Of a stretch of 64,000 bases of DNA, positions 56,506 through 64,000 are shown one piece after another (the first letter of the stretch is position 1; every line of letters begins with the position of its first letter). The position numbers and the translations under genes were made by a program. Location of the stretch: NCBI GenBank assembly GCA_937864035.1, contig CALMIO010000008.1:124001-188000 (forward strand), in the 5' to 3' direction. Origin of the DNA: an uncultured Pseudomonadota bacterium. Its GTDB lineage: Bacteria > Bdellovibrionota_C > UBA2361 > CALMIO01. The notes beneath the pieces were generated by a model that was not told the origin of the DNA, ran no database searches, and saw nothing but the letters and a program-made list of their open reading frames with translations.

Positions 56506-57452
56506 TTTTTACTCTGCCAAATGAAACTTTGGTTTTCCACTAATTCATTTAAAATATGCAGATAACTCTTATATCTACTCTCTTTAATCTCTCCTTTCAA
56601 TACTGCTTGCTTAATCCCACACTCTCTTTCAGCCGTATGCTTGCATGATCTCGGAAATTCGCAGTTTACTAAAAATTCTCTAAAATCAGGAAATCCCAAA
56701 AGCACTTTTTCATAACTTAGGTGGCTCAGTCCAAAATTTTGCACTCCGGGCAGATCCAATAGCCAAATCTCTTGATCAAGCCCATCCGCAAAACATCGAT
56801 AAATCTTTGCTAAAGAAGTTGTTTGCTTGCCTTGAGATGACTTTTTAGAAAGATCTCCAACCTCTAACTCAGCGCTTAAGCAGAGCTTTTTAATCAAAGC
56901 GCTCTTACCTACTCCAGAAACTCCACACAAAGCAGTTAGCGAATTAACTCCACCGCTTCGTAGATAACTACGGAGCTCGTTTAAACCACTATCAAAGATT
57001 GTGTTGGTTTGTATGAGCGGCATAAAACCTTGATAAGTATTTGCAACTTGCGATAAGAAATCAGATTTAATATCAACCTTATTAAAAATTATGGCTATTT
57101 TAATGCCCTGCGCTAAACCCTCAACAATCATTCGATCAATAGTTAAAAAATTTGGCTTTGGCACCGGCGCTACCACAATTAGCAACTGATCAATATTAGC
57201 TGCCAGCTCCTTAACGCGCCCACGATAAGAGCGCTTATAAAGAGAACGACGCTCTAATAGAGATGTAACAGTCCAAGCAGAAGGAGCGGATCTTTTCAAA
57301 ACAACTCGATCGCCAACAAGCGGAGAAATTGATCGAGTAGCAGGACTAGCTAAAACTTCAAACCCCACGGTTGTTAAAATTTTTGATTTTTGACCAGACG
57401 ACCAAATAACTAAACCTTCTGTCGCGCTCTGCTCTGATAATAAATTTTTCAC
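56502..57452 (-). CDS. rsgA: Small ribosomal subunit biogenesis GTPase RsgA
   Basis: RsgA is a circularly permuted GTPase that helps 30S maturation. The permuted order is visible: G4 FNKVD, then G1 GVSGVGKSALI, then G3 DLPGVQNFG. The C-terminal zinc finger shows CEFPRSCKHTAERECGIK. The N-terminal OB-like region holds PLVGDRVVL. The 316 aa length is normal. It overlaps both neighbours by four bases (holin-like gene upstream, ung downstream). Confidence 0.96.
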   Translation of the reverse strand: MKNLLSEQSATEGLVIWSSGQKSKILTTVGFEVLASPATRSISPLVGDRVVLKRSAPSAWTVTSLLERRSLYKRSYRGRVKELAANIDQLLIVVAPVPKPNFLTIDRMIVEGLAQGIKIAIIFNKVDIKSDFLSQVANTYQGFMPLIQTNTIFDSGLNELRSYLRSGGVNSLTALCGVSGVGKSALIKKLCLSAELEVGDLSKKSSQGKQTTSLAKIYRCFADGLDQEIWLLDLPGVQNFGLSHLSYEKVLLGFPDFREFLVNCEFPRSCKHTAERECGIKQAVLKGEIKESRYKSYLHILNELVENQSFIWQSKK

Positions 57453-57865
57453 CGAGAAAAGTAATCTTTTAAAGCAAGAACCTGTTGATAGCTAAATTCT
57501 CCTATTTTCATCCAATCAATCGGTGGCAAATAAAGAGTAATCAAAATATTTAAACCACTAAAAATTAAAGGGGCAAGTAGCGCCGGTAATATTCCCTTAA
57601 TCTCAATCCCCGGCAGTAACTTAACCAAGATCCAAAAAAGTCCCCCATTTACCAAAATTAACAAAAGGGCTTTGGTGGAAAAATGATCTGGTATCGATAA
57701 AAATAAGGCGGCATCCCAAATATACGTATTGACCAAAGCAATCGAGATAACTGTAAAAAAAGGGGCAAAAATAGAGGTAACTCTTAGATTGGGAAGTAAA
57801 AAAATAGTAATTCCCATCAATAAAGATTGTGTAACCCAAAAACTAAGGCTCTCTGTTGTAATCAT
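57449..57865 (-). CDS. Small four-helix membrane protein, phage-holin-like (YvlD-type)
   Basis: The 138 aa protein has four membrane segments (about 8-27, 31-52, 65-85, 93-115), with PGIEIKGILPALLAPLIFSGLN between the last two. This is the layout of the YvlD/'phage holin 4' family (PF04020-like), which is chromosomal and mostly uncharacterised. It is not evidence of a prophage. Its stop overlaps rsgA's start by four bases, making it the first gene of this operon. Confidence 0.75.
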   Translation of the reverse strand: MITTESLSFWVTQSLLMGITIFLLPNLRVTSIFAPFFTVISIALVNTYIWDAALFLSIPDHFSTKALLLILVNGGLFWILVKLLPGIEIKGILPALLAPLIFSGLNILITLYLPPIDWMKIGEFSYQQVLALKDYFSR

Positions 57866-57928
57866 GCTTTATAATTTATAATATGTTTGAGTTAAAAAAT
57901 TTTTTTTGTTAGTATCTACTTCATTATT

Positions 57929-58441
57929 ATGAATCAAAAAGATCGATTTAGAAATAAGCTGACCAATCAAAGTCAAAAAAGCGATAAAAGACCTTTTACG
58001 CTAAAAACTCTTAACAAAAACTCTTTAAAAGCTCTGCCATTTTTTATACCGGGGACTCTCTTGGTAATAGCCGGACTACTTACACCTATTTACCCAGCAA
58101 CTCTCCCATTTATATTTGGTTGCTTATTGACATATATAGGAGTAGGAGTCCTTTGGGCCGCGTCTCGTATAGTAAAAGCTTACAGTTTATTTAACTCTCT
58201 GGTCCAATCTGTCAGCGCTCAGATGATTTTTAAACAAACAACTACGCCTCTTGGCGGGCAAAAAAATAACGAGCTCTCCGCCAGCAAATTAACAGTCATA
58301 CAAGGTGGAATCAAAGATCAGGCAAACCTTAAAACTATTTCAGATATTGACTCCCGTTTGTTAGAAGAAATTCTAGGTGGAGATCTTCTATTTGAAGGTC
58401 GAGAACGCAAAAACGGGCAAAAGAAAATCATCATCCACTAA
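57929..58441 (+). CDS. Hypothetical membrane protein with two helices
   Basis: The 170 aa product has a basic N-terminus (~30 residues), a helical hairpin of two membrane segments (about 34-75), and a soluble C-terminal ~90 residues. I know no family. It is divergent from the holin-like gene and overlaps the end of the next minus-strand gene by 11 bases. The start is ATG at 57929. Confidence 0.6.
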   Translation: MNQKDRFRNKLTNQSQKSDKRPFTLKTLNKNSLKALPFFIPGTLLVIAGLLTPIYPATLPFIFGCLLTYIGVGVLWAASRIVKAYSLFNSLVQSVSAQMIFKQTTTPLGGQKNNELSASKLTVIQGGIKDQANLKTISDIDSRLLEEILGGDLLFEGRERKNGQKKIIIH

Positions 58442-60383
58442 ACTTTAACTTGTAAGCCAGAAAATCTTCTGCCTCGCCAATCATTTCTAAACACTTAAAC
58501 TTTTCCAGATCTATCGGTTGATTTTTGGGAATCAAAAACCTGTTCACCCCCGATAGCAACATTCCACTATGGCAAGGGCTAACCTCTAAAACAACCAGAT
58601 CCGCTTGCAGTAAATGAAAAACCGGCTTTTCTCCAAGGCTCAAGCTAAAATGGGCATAGCGGTTATAGATATCCTTAAACTTGCGGCGCCTGTCAAATTT
58701 AACCATCAATTCTGGATCTAAAACATACCGCACCCCGTTAAATGTCGAAAAGCCATTGGCCGCCAAAAGTTGTGCAACCAAGTGATCGTTATAAACTGCC
58801 CAAACCATCTTGAGTGGCTCAGAGCTATTTAGATCCTCCAACCCTTTAACAGCCATAACTATTTTATTCTGGTAGATAGGAGCCAAGCCCCGTTGTAAAG
58901 GGTTAACACTAATTCCCGGTAAAAATACCCAAATAAATAAAAACAACGTTAACCAAAAACGACTTCCAACTACTAGGCTCGTCGACAATAAAATAAAACC
59001 TGAAAGCGATAACCATAAAATTCTTTTACTTGCAAAACTAGGTTCGCTTTGATGCAGAGTTCTCATTAAATAAATTCCAAGTAAAGCTGAGAATAGAACG
59101 GTTACGATCACTCCAACCCGCTTGCGATTAGTATTTTCAAAGCTTTCACTCTCTTCAAAAATTTTCAAAACAAAAAAAATCGATAAAACGCCAACTCCCA
59201 AAATCGCCCGAGTTGGAAATGAATATTTAAGCAGTGTGATTTCAGCCAGCCAAACAGGAAAACCAAACAAAATATAAATGCTTAGCAGTAGAATAACGCT
59301 TAAAAGCGCCCCATAAGCGATCAAATCTCTTTCGCGATTTGGTGTTATGACCGCTCCAAGCAATGCTAATGGCCAGAGGATAAAAAAAGAACTAGCTTCA
59401 CAAATATTTCCCAAAAATTTCGGCACATAGCCATCGGTAAAAAGATGGTTAAAAGCTCCTATAAAATACCTTAATATTCCAAAACCTCCACCTTGTGAAA
59501 AACGCTTTCCCGGATAAGCGGTATTTGAAACCAAACTAACTGTCTCTTGAAGTTCGATAGCAAAAGAAAATAAAATCAACAAAACTGATACCACGCCGGT
59601 CGCAAGAACTAACAATTTAAATTTTAAAATATTTTTGAGCCGCGGCTCAGACAACAAAAAGGGGATAAAAAGAGCGCCTCCAACATACATAAGCGGCACC
59701 TGAAAGGCAGGATAAAGCGTCAGCGCGAAACCTCCCGCCATAATCATAAAAAGAAACCCGTAAAAAATTACAGCCGTTCGCTTACTTGAAACAATAAGGA
59801 AACCAAGTGCACTGCCAGCAAGAGCAAAATAACAGAGAAGCTCGCTAAGCGACGAAGTAAACCACCATTGGGCAAAACCAGAAAATAATATCCAAGTCGT
59901 AGCAAGAAAACTTAAAAAATGATTTCCCTTAAAGAAAAACTTCGCTATAAAATAAAATCCCAAAAAAATACCCCAAAAACGAAATCCATAAAGCCAAGCT
60001 AACGCTCTGTCACCGTTAAAAATAAAAAACCCCCACTGAGTTGGCTTAAAAATAACACTAATATGTTTTGCCGGAAGACCGGCTATTAGAACGGTTTTTA
60101 AAGGCCCAACATTTTTATTTTCTATCGGTAAACCAAGAGCCGCCTGAGAAAGCATCCAAGGAGTTCCTACTACCCACTCGTCGCTTCTAATAGCGCGCGG
60201 CTCACCAAAAATCAGATCGGCAGACGTTTGACCATGATAACGTAAATTAAAGATCTCAAGTGAAGATGGCGTCAGAGATAAAAAAACTTGCAAAATAAAA
60301 AGTAAGGTGGTCGCGACTACGACAATCTTATCAATGCCGCTAAAAGAAAACACTCTCCCATCTGACACTAAAATTCGACGCAT
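58431..60383 (-). CDS. Large polytopic membrane protein, glycosyltransferase-like
   Basis: The ~650 aa product has about twelve membrane segments. It contains an early lumenal loop with GEPRAIRSDEWVVGTPWMLSQ, a motif I associate with uncharacterised GT-C-like membrane glycosyltransferases in polysaccharide loci. The last ~120 residues form a soluble domain. ATG 60383 is chosen over TTG 60386. It follows trpS on the same strand. Glycosyltransfer with a polyprenyl donor is a plausible role, but the exact family is not identified. Confidence 0.65.
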   Translation of the reverse strand: MRRILVSDGRVFSFSGIDKIVVVATTLLFILQVFLSLTPSSLEIFNLRYHGQTSADLIFGEPRAIRSDEWVVGTPWMLSQAALGLPIENKNVGPLKTVLIAGLPAKHISVIFKPTQWGFFIFNGDRALAWLYGFRFWGIFLGFYFIAKFFFKGNHFLSFLATTWILFSGFAQWWFTSSLSELLCYFALAGSALGFLIVSSKRTAVIFYGFLFMIMAGGFALTLYPAFQVPLMYVGGALFIPFLLSEPRLKNILKFKLLVLATGVVSVLLILFSFAIELQETVSLVSNTAYPGKRFSQGGGFGILRYFIGAFNHLFTDGYVPKFLGNICEASSFFILWPLALLGAVITPNRERDLIAYGALLSVILLLSIYILFGFPVWLAEITLLKYSFPTRAILGVGVLSIFFVLKIFEESESFENTNRKRVGVIVTVLFSALLGIYLMRTLHQSEPSFASKRILWLSLSGFILLSTSLVVGSRFWLTLFLFIWVFLPGISVNPLQRGLAPIYQNKIVMAVKGLEDLNSSEPLKMVWAVYNDHLVAQLLAANGFSTFNGVRYVLDPELMVKFDRRRKFKDIYNRYAHFSLSLGEKPVFHLLQADLVVLEVSPCHSGMLLSGVNRFLIPKNQPIDLEKFKCLEMIGEAEDFLAYKLKFSG

Positions 60384-60404
60384 CAAAAAATATAGTCTTA
60401 AATT

Positions 60405-61406
60405 TTAAATTTTCGACGGAGAAAAACCAAACGTCTCTCGCAACAAGCTTAATGTCGGCGCCGCTAAAGCTTTAGCCCGATCACGCCCGCTTTCCAAAAT
60501 TCCATAAAGGTAATCGGGTTTTGAAATAAGTTCGTTATACCTAGTGCGAATAGGCGCTATGAAACTCTCTAAAGCTTCCACCAATTCCTCTTTAGCATGA
60601 CCCCAGCCTACACCACCCTTGGCAAGACGAACTTTTAAATCCTCAAATTTTTCGGGAGTCGCAATCACCCTAAAAAGCTCACCAATAATGGTTGATTCTA
60701 ATTTTTTCGGCTCTTCAATTTTAGAGGAATCCGTTGCAATACTAGCGACTAGCTTTTTAATTTCATTTCTCTCGGCACAAATTGCTATAGTATTATTATA
60801 ACTTTTAGACATCTTGCGACCATCTAATCCGGGAATAATCATACGATTTTCATCAACTTTAGCTTTCGGCAGTTTAAAAATCTCTTTTTGAACAGCCGCA
60901 TTAAAAGAAAGCGCCATGTCGCGCGCCATCTCCACATGCTGAATCTGATCTTTACCAACCGGCACTTCGTCCGGCTGATAAAGAAGAATATCTGCCGCCA
61001 TCAAAACAGGATAATAAAAAAGCGCCACCGTCGCATCGCGCCCGTTAGCGACCGCGTCCTTGTAAGCATGAGCCTTTTCAAGCAAACCAAACCCAGTCAC
61101 CGAAGCTAAATACCAAGCCACTTCCGCCACGATCGGAACATCCGATTGCCTAAAAAAAATCTGAGTTTCAACGTCCAAACCAGCCGCCAGCCAAAGTGCC
61201 GCTAAACTAAGAGTGTTTCTCCGCAAAAGCTCCCGATCCTTAAGATCCGTCAGCGAATGAAGATCCGCTATAAAATAAATTCCTTCCCTAGAATTTTGAA
61301 CCTCTATTGCGGGCTTGATACTGGCAAGATAATTACCGATATGCTGAGCGCCTGTAGCGCGAAGTCCAGTGAGCGATCTAATTTTTTTTGCCATTTGCCA
61401 AATCAT
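60405..61406 (-). CDS. trpS: Tryptophanyl-tRNA synthetase
   Basis: TrpS charges tRNA-Trp. The class I signature is TGAQHIGNYLASI (HIGH-type) and the KMSKS loop is GRKMSKSYNNTI. The tryptophan-binding region PVGKDQIQHVEMARDMA and YYPVLMAADILLYQPDEVPVG are present. At 333 aa (from ATG 61406) it is of normal length; ATG 61394 (MAKKIRSLTG) is an equally good start by family comparison, and neither has a clear ribosome site. Confidence 0.96.
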   Translation of the reverse strand: MIWQMAKKIRSLTGLRATGAQHIGNYLASIKPAIEVQNSREGIYFIADLHSLTDLKDRELLRRNTLSLAALWLAAGLDVETQIFFRQSDVPIVAEVAWYLASVTGFGLLEKAHAYKDAVANGRDATVALFYYPVLMAADILLYQPDEVPVGKDQIQHVEMARDMALSFNAAVQKEIFKLPKAKVDENRMIIPGLDGRKMSKSYNNTIAICAERNEIKKLVASIATDSSKIEEPKKLESTIIGELFRVIATPEKFEDLKVRLAKGGVGWGHAKEELVEALESFIAPIRTRYNELISKPDYLYGILESGRDRAKALAAPTLSLLRETFGFSPSKI

Positions 61407-61466
61407 AGCAAATTTTTTTTAAAGCTTGTAGTGCCATACTAAAGCTCTGAAATAATGATCAATATT

Positions 61467-61487
61467 AAATGCAAAATTATTGCATTT
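61467..61487. promoter_or_regulatory. Palindrome AAATGCAA-N5-TTGCATTT
   Basis: AAATGCAA (61467-61474), spacer AATTA, TTGCATTT (61480-61487): a perfect 8-bp inverted repeat in the spacer between trpS and the tRNA genes. Its core is the same as the palindrome at 41652-41668. It could be an operator; no binding protein is identified. Confidence 0.35.
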
Positions 61488-61538
61488 GATTTAAAGTTAA
61501 ATAAAACCAATTATCGAGGCAAATATATCGCTTCGCTC

Positions 61539-61616
61539 GCTCAGCTGGTAGAGCGCTACTCGTTCTCACCCCAGATTCGCTCCGCGAATCTTCCCCTTAG
61601 GGGTAGTCCGCGCTCT
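61539..61616 (+). other. tRNA-derived fragment with a predicted three-way-junction fold
   Basis: Positions 61539-61559 are identical to 61682-61702 of the following tRNA-Ala (21 bases including the D arm), but the rest of a tRNA is missing. Instead an outer stem (61550-61556 with 61610-61616) encloses two hairpins. One is a perfect 8-bp stem with a 3-nt loop (61573-61580/61584-61591); the other is 4 bp (61593-61596/61600-61603). It may be a decayed tRNA copy or a small structured RNA. An ORF across it is an artefact of tRNA sequence. Confidence 0.4.
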
Positions 61617-61672
61617 CTCTACAGATCTTTACTCTCTAAGCTCAATCTATTATAACTTTACTAGTCTTCTTC

Positions 61673-61745
61673 GGGCTCATAGCTCAGCTGGTAGAGCGCT
61701 ACAATGGCATTGTAGAGGTCGGCGGTTCGATCCCGCCTGGGTCCA
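61673..61745 (+). tRNA. tRNA-Ala (anticodon GGC)
   Basis: Acceptor stem GGGCTCA (61673-61679) pairs with TGGGTCC (61738-61744), including the G3-U70 wobble pair that is the alanine identity element. The anticodon stem CTACA/TGTAG holds the loop ATGGCAT, anticodon GGC. T arm is GGCGGTTCGATCCCGCC. CCA is not encoded. Confidence 0.95.
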
Positions 61746-61873
61746 CACCGTAGTAACCACAACACATAATCCGCCGATCAACACTAAAGCAACTTCCCCC
61801 TAGCCTTGCAAGCAATTTCAGAACGGGTTATTTTACACCCTAATTGTTTTATTTAAAAACCCACATATCTCGT

Positions 61874-61950
61874 CGGGCTGTGGCGCAGACTGGTAGCGCG
61901 TTCGCTTGGGGTGCGAGAGGTCGGAGGTTCAAATCCTCTCAGCCCGACCA
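61874..61950 (+). tRNA. tRNA-Pro (anticodon GGG)
   Basis: Acceptor stem CGGGCTG (61874-61880) pairs with CAGCCCG (61940-61946), followed by ACCA, so CCA is encoded. The anticodon stem TTCGC/GCGAG holds the loop TTGGGGT, giving anticodon GGG. The C1-G72 start is typical for proline tRNAs. Confidence 0.95.
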
Positions 61951-61985
61951 ATCAAAACATAACTTCAACTTGACTTAAACTTGAA

Positions 61986-62038
61986 AACTTGGAACTTGGG
62001 AAACTTGGAACTTGGGAAACTTGGCTTGGGAAACTTGG
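61986..62038. repeat. Short tandem repeat, 16-bp unit
   Basis: The unit AACTTGGAACTTGGGA occurs at 61986-62001 and 62002-62017, then as a 14-bp variant (62018-62031) and a 7-base partial copy (62032-62038). It lies between tRNA-Pro and the next gene, with no ORF. The repeat is itself built from an AACTTGG half-unit. Confidence 0.85.
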
Positions 62039-62211
62039 TGCCACCCTCTTTTAAAATGATTTAAAACAAAAACCTTCTAGACAAACCCCTTATTATTATC
62101 AGCTAGTTTCACCATAAATTTGTCGAAGTTTAAAAAAACAAGATAATACAATTAATTAGCAACGAAAATGACTAGATTCCTATCACCCCGTAAAACAGGA
62201 TGGCGCCTTTT

Positions 62212-62838
62212 TTAACTTTCATCACTCTTTTTATTGGTAAAAACTATCAGGAAACGACGCCCCGGAACTATCGTATCCATCTTTTCGAGCCTAACTAAAT
62301 CCCAACCCCCCTGTCGAAACATCTGAACTAAAGGAAGATTGCTCGGATTCTTTAATAATTCCCCTTGCTCCTTCTCATCATCCAACAACTTGCGAGACGA
62401 TTTATGCCGAACAAAAGTCACAAGCCGAATACCGCCTTCAAAAAAATTATGGAGCAACTTAATCACCGAACCATAAACCTCTTCACTTTTTTTAGCTAAA
62501 ACTTCAGTATTGTAAACTTTTGTAAGCTTGCCTCCTTCTATTTTAGCTAAAAAAGTTAAAAAAAATGACTTTTCAGAACCCTTCGGAAAAACAAGTTCAA
62601 ACGAATATCTAGCCCATGAAAGATTATGACCCTCTAAACAATAGGTTCTTATCTCCAAGCCATCGGGCAAAAGCTTAGAACCATTTAATCCAAACCAACT
62701 TCGCGAAACCTCAAGCTGTGGCAATGCCCTAGATGAATTAAACCAGCGACGGCAAGCTTGCCGCGAGTCAATAGACAACCCACAGGACAAGATCTGCCAT
62801 TTTTCACCCTCCCGTGTCTTACCAACAACAGCCAACAC
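62212..62838 (-). CDS. Hypothetical, probably exported, protein next to fcl
   Basis: I recognise no family in this 208 aa frame. The called start is GTG at 62838. The same frame is open further upstream to the fcl stop (TAA at 62865-62863). Those extra codons read RIALLVLVVLAVVG, a hydrophobic stretch like a signal peptide, but no standard start codon lies before it. The mature part has mixed strands and helices, with FLTFLAKIEGGKLTKVYN and a C-terminal GRRFLIVFTN strand. It may belong to the polysaccharide locus with fcl. Confidence 0.55.
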   Translation of the reverse strand: MLAVVGKTREGEKWQILSCGLSIDSRQACRRWFNSSRALPQLEVSRSWFGLNGSKLLPDGLEIRTYCLEGHNLSWARYSFELVFPKGSEKSFFLTFLAKIEGGKLTKVYNTEVLAKKSEEVYGSVIKLLHNFFEGGIRLVTFVRHKSSRKLLDDEKEQGELLKNPSNLPLVQMFRQGGWDLVRLEKMDTIVPGRRFLIVFTNKKSDES

Positions 62839-62862
62839 AACTAATACTAATAAAGCAATTCT

Positions 62863-63795
62863 TTAAAGTTTACTATTCGCCAACGCCCACTCGTAAGTCT
62901 TCTTTAAACCGTCAAACAATGAAACCTTTGGCGCCCAGCCAAGCTTCTTAATCCGCGAAACATCAAGCACTTTCCTCGGCATACCGTCAGGTTTAGAACT
63001 ATCAAACACCAATTCTCCATCAAACCCAACAACCTCTTTTATAATCCGCGCTAACTCCAAAATCTCGCAATCTTCGCCAGTGCCAACATTAATCGTCGCT
63101 GACTCCTGATAACGCTCCATCAATAACAAGCAAGCCGCCGCCAAATCATCAACATACAAAAACTCCCGCCGCGGCTTGCCACTTCCCCAAACAACAACCT
63201 GAGGCAACTTTTTGACCTTCGCGTCATGAAACCTGCGCATCATACCGGGAATAACATGACTATGCTCAGGATGAAAATTGTCCCCCTCCCCGTACGTATT
63301 GGTCGGCATCGCCGAAATAAACATCTTTCCGTATTGCGTAAAATACTTTTCGCAAAGCTTAAGCCCGGCAATTTTGGCTAACGCGTAACCTTCATTGGTC
63401 GGCTCAAGCGGACCGGTTAAAAGAGCGGATTCATTTATCGGCTGACTCGCCGCACGAGGATAAATACAGGAACTCCCCAAAAACAAAAGTTTTTTGACAC
63501 CACCATCAGCGGCCGCCTTAATAACATTTGCCGCCGTCATCAAATTCTCATAAAGAAAATCAGCCTGATAAAGATTATTGTGTAAAATGCCGCCAACTTT
63601 TGCCGCCGCCAAAAAAACATACTCAGGGCGCTCGCTCTGAAAAAAATTGTTAACAGCCCGTTGATCCAAAAGATCAAGCTCGGAGCGAGGTTTTAAAATA
63701 AGGTTTTTAAAACCTCGCTGATTCAGAGCACGAACAATGGCGGAACCGACTAATCCTCTATGTCCAGCAATAAAAATCCTACTACCTGTATCCAT
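62863..63795 (-). CDS. fcl: GDP-L-fucose synthase
   Basis: Fcl converts GDP-4-keto-6-deoxymannose to GDP-L-fucose for surface polysaccharides. The NADP motif is IFIAGHRGLVGSAIVRAL. The segments KVGGILHNNLYQADFLYENLM, LFLGSSCIYPRAASQPI, EGYALAKIAGLKLCEKY (YxxxK) and NTYGEGDNFHPEHSHVIPGMMRRFH are diagnostic. Length 310 aa is normal. gmd and other GDP-fucose genes are not in the window. It is divergent from a flippase gene at the window's right end. Confidence 0.96.
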   Translation of the reverse strand: MDTGSRIFIAGHRGLVGSAIVRALNQRGFKNLILKPRSELDLLDQRAVNNFFQSERPEYVFLAAAKVGGILHNNLYQADFLYENLMTAANVIKAAADGGVKKLLFLGSSCIYPRAASQPINESALLTGPLEPTNEGYALAKIAGLKLCEKYFTQYGKMFISAMPTNTYGEGDNFHPEHSHVIPGMMRRFHDAKVKKLPQVVVWGSGKPRREFLYVDDLAAACLLLMERYQESATINVGTGEDCEILELARIIKEVVGFDGELVFDSSKPDGMPRKVLDVSRIKKLGWAPKVSLFDGLKKTYEWALANSKL

Positions 63796-63876
63796 AAATT
63801 CCGATAAATTTCGAGGTTTTAAATAACTAATAAGGACTTATACCAAAAAAACAGTTATAATACAAATAAACAAGAA

Positions 63877-64000
63877 ATGATTAACACAGAAACAATTAAA
63901 GAACAGATCAAACTCTCCCTTGTTTGGAGCTCAGGCGCCCTAATGTTTGGCACTCTTATAGCCAGCGCATTAAATTATCTGTTCGTTATAATTTGCGGTC
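63877..64000 (+). CDS. Oligosaccharide flippase / polysaccharide export protein (partial, N-terminus only)
   Basis: The ATG at 63877 opens a frame that runs to the window end. The first ~41 residues read MINTETIKEQIKLSLVWSSG..., then a membrane helix ALMFGTLIASALNYLFVIICG. This N-terminus is typical of Wzx/MATE-like flippases that move lipid-linked oligosaccharides across the membrane. With fcl divergent next door, a surface-polysaccharide locus probably continues to the right. Confidence 0.7.
   Translation, partial: MINTETIKEQIKLSLVWSSGALMFGTLIASALNYLFVIICG

Noticed and set aside
57449..57865. Prophage holin
   Set aside because: The family is chromosomal and the gene is locked into the rsgA-ung operon; no phage genes are nearby.
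61455..61655. A 66-codon frame with the ASLAQLVERYS-type sequence
   Set aside because: Typical translation of tRNA D-arm sequence; no real protein.

Overview
The window is about 64 kb of a low-GC chromosome from a Gram-negative-type bacterium. Several predicted lipoproteins, a Tad pilus locus, a WaaE-like glycosyltransferase and a split methylmalonyl-CoA mutase support that reading. The rpoZ-spoT pair is proteobacterial in style, but the YebC protein has the N-terminus usual in Bacteroidota. I therefore cannot name the phylum; a deltaproteobacterial-grade or candidate lineage is my best guess. No rRNA, CRISPR array, transposase or prophage core is visible. Genes are densely packed and mostly housekeeping, with short accessory stretches of lineage-specific exported and signalling proteins.

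Layout. 1-2.0 kb: clpP (cut by the window edge) and tig. 2.2-8.4 kb: tRNA-Leu, a methyltransferase, an SF2 helicase with a possible clamp-binding N-terminus, an FHA-like orphan, a cysteine-rich secreted protein and a pesticin-like muramidase. 8.4-20.1 kb, minus strand: a Tad pilus operon (tadZ, flp, cpaB, cpaF, tadB, tadC) that runs without a gap into a full-length FlhA/SctV type III export-gate protein, then a membrane pseudokinase with HEAT-like repeats and a redoxin-like lipoprotein. This hybrid Tad/export-gate operon is the most unusual thing in the window. 20.2-29.6 kb: rarA, smc, a lipoprotein, a histone-H1-like basic protein, and an acyl-CoA operon (HIT, crotonase, two-part methylmalonyl-CoA mutase). 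29.7-34.7 kb: a membrane EEP phosphatase, an orphan nuoA, tRNA-Arg, a carbamoyltransferase/SxtJ pair and a glycosyltransferase.

34.9-43.5 kb: rpoZ with an acidic tail, spoT, then an FHA protein / transmembrane Ser-Thr kinase / two exported proteins operon, an RluA-type pseudouridine synthase and yebC. 43.6-51.1 kb: a nucleotidyltransferase-like gene broken by one in-frame stop, ubiD, a crotonase without its catalytic glutamates, an OleD-like dehydrogenase, an AI-2E-type transporter and a polycysteine lipoprotein. 51.2-61.4 kb: a membrane-anchored tandem AAA ATPase, a VWA protein with internal repeats, an overlapping holin-like / rsgA / ung operon, a large polytopic membrane protein and trpS. 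61.4-64 kb: tRNA-Ala, tRNA-Pro, a tRNA-derived structured element, a short tandem repeat, then fcl and the start of a flippase, which suggest the edge of a surface-polysaccharide locus.

How it fits together. The Tad operon should build an adhesive pilus, but its secretin, prepilin peptidase and minor pilins are not in the window, nor are other type III components. Two forkhead-associated-type proteins, one active kinase and one pseudokinase lie within 35 kb and may link phosphosignalling to that machine; this is inference.
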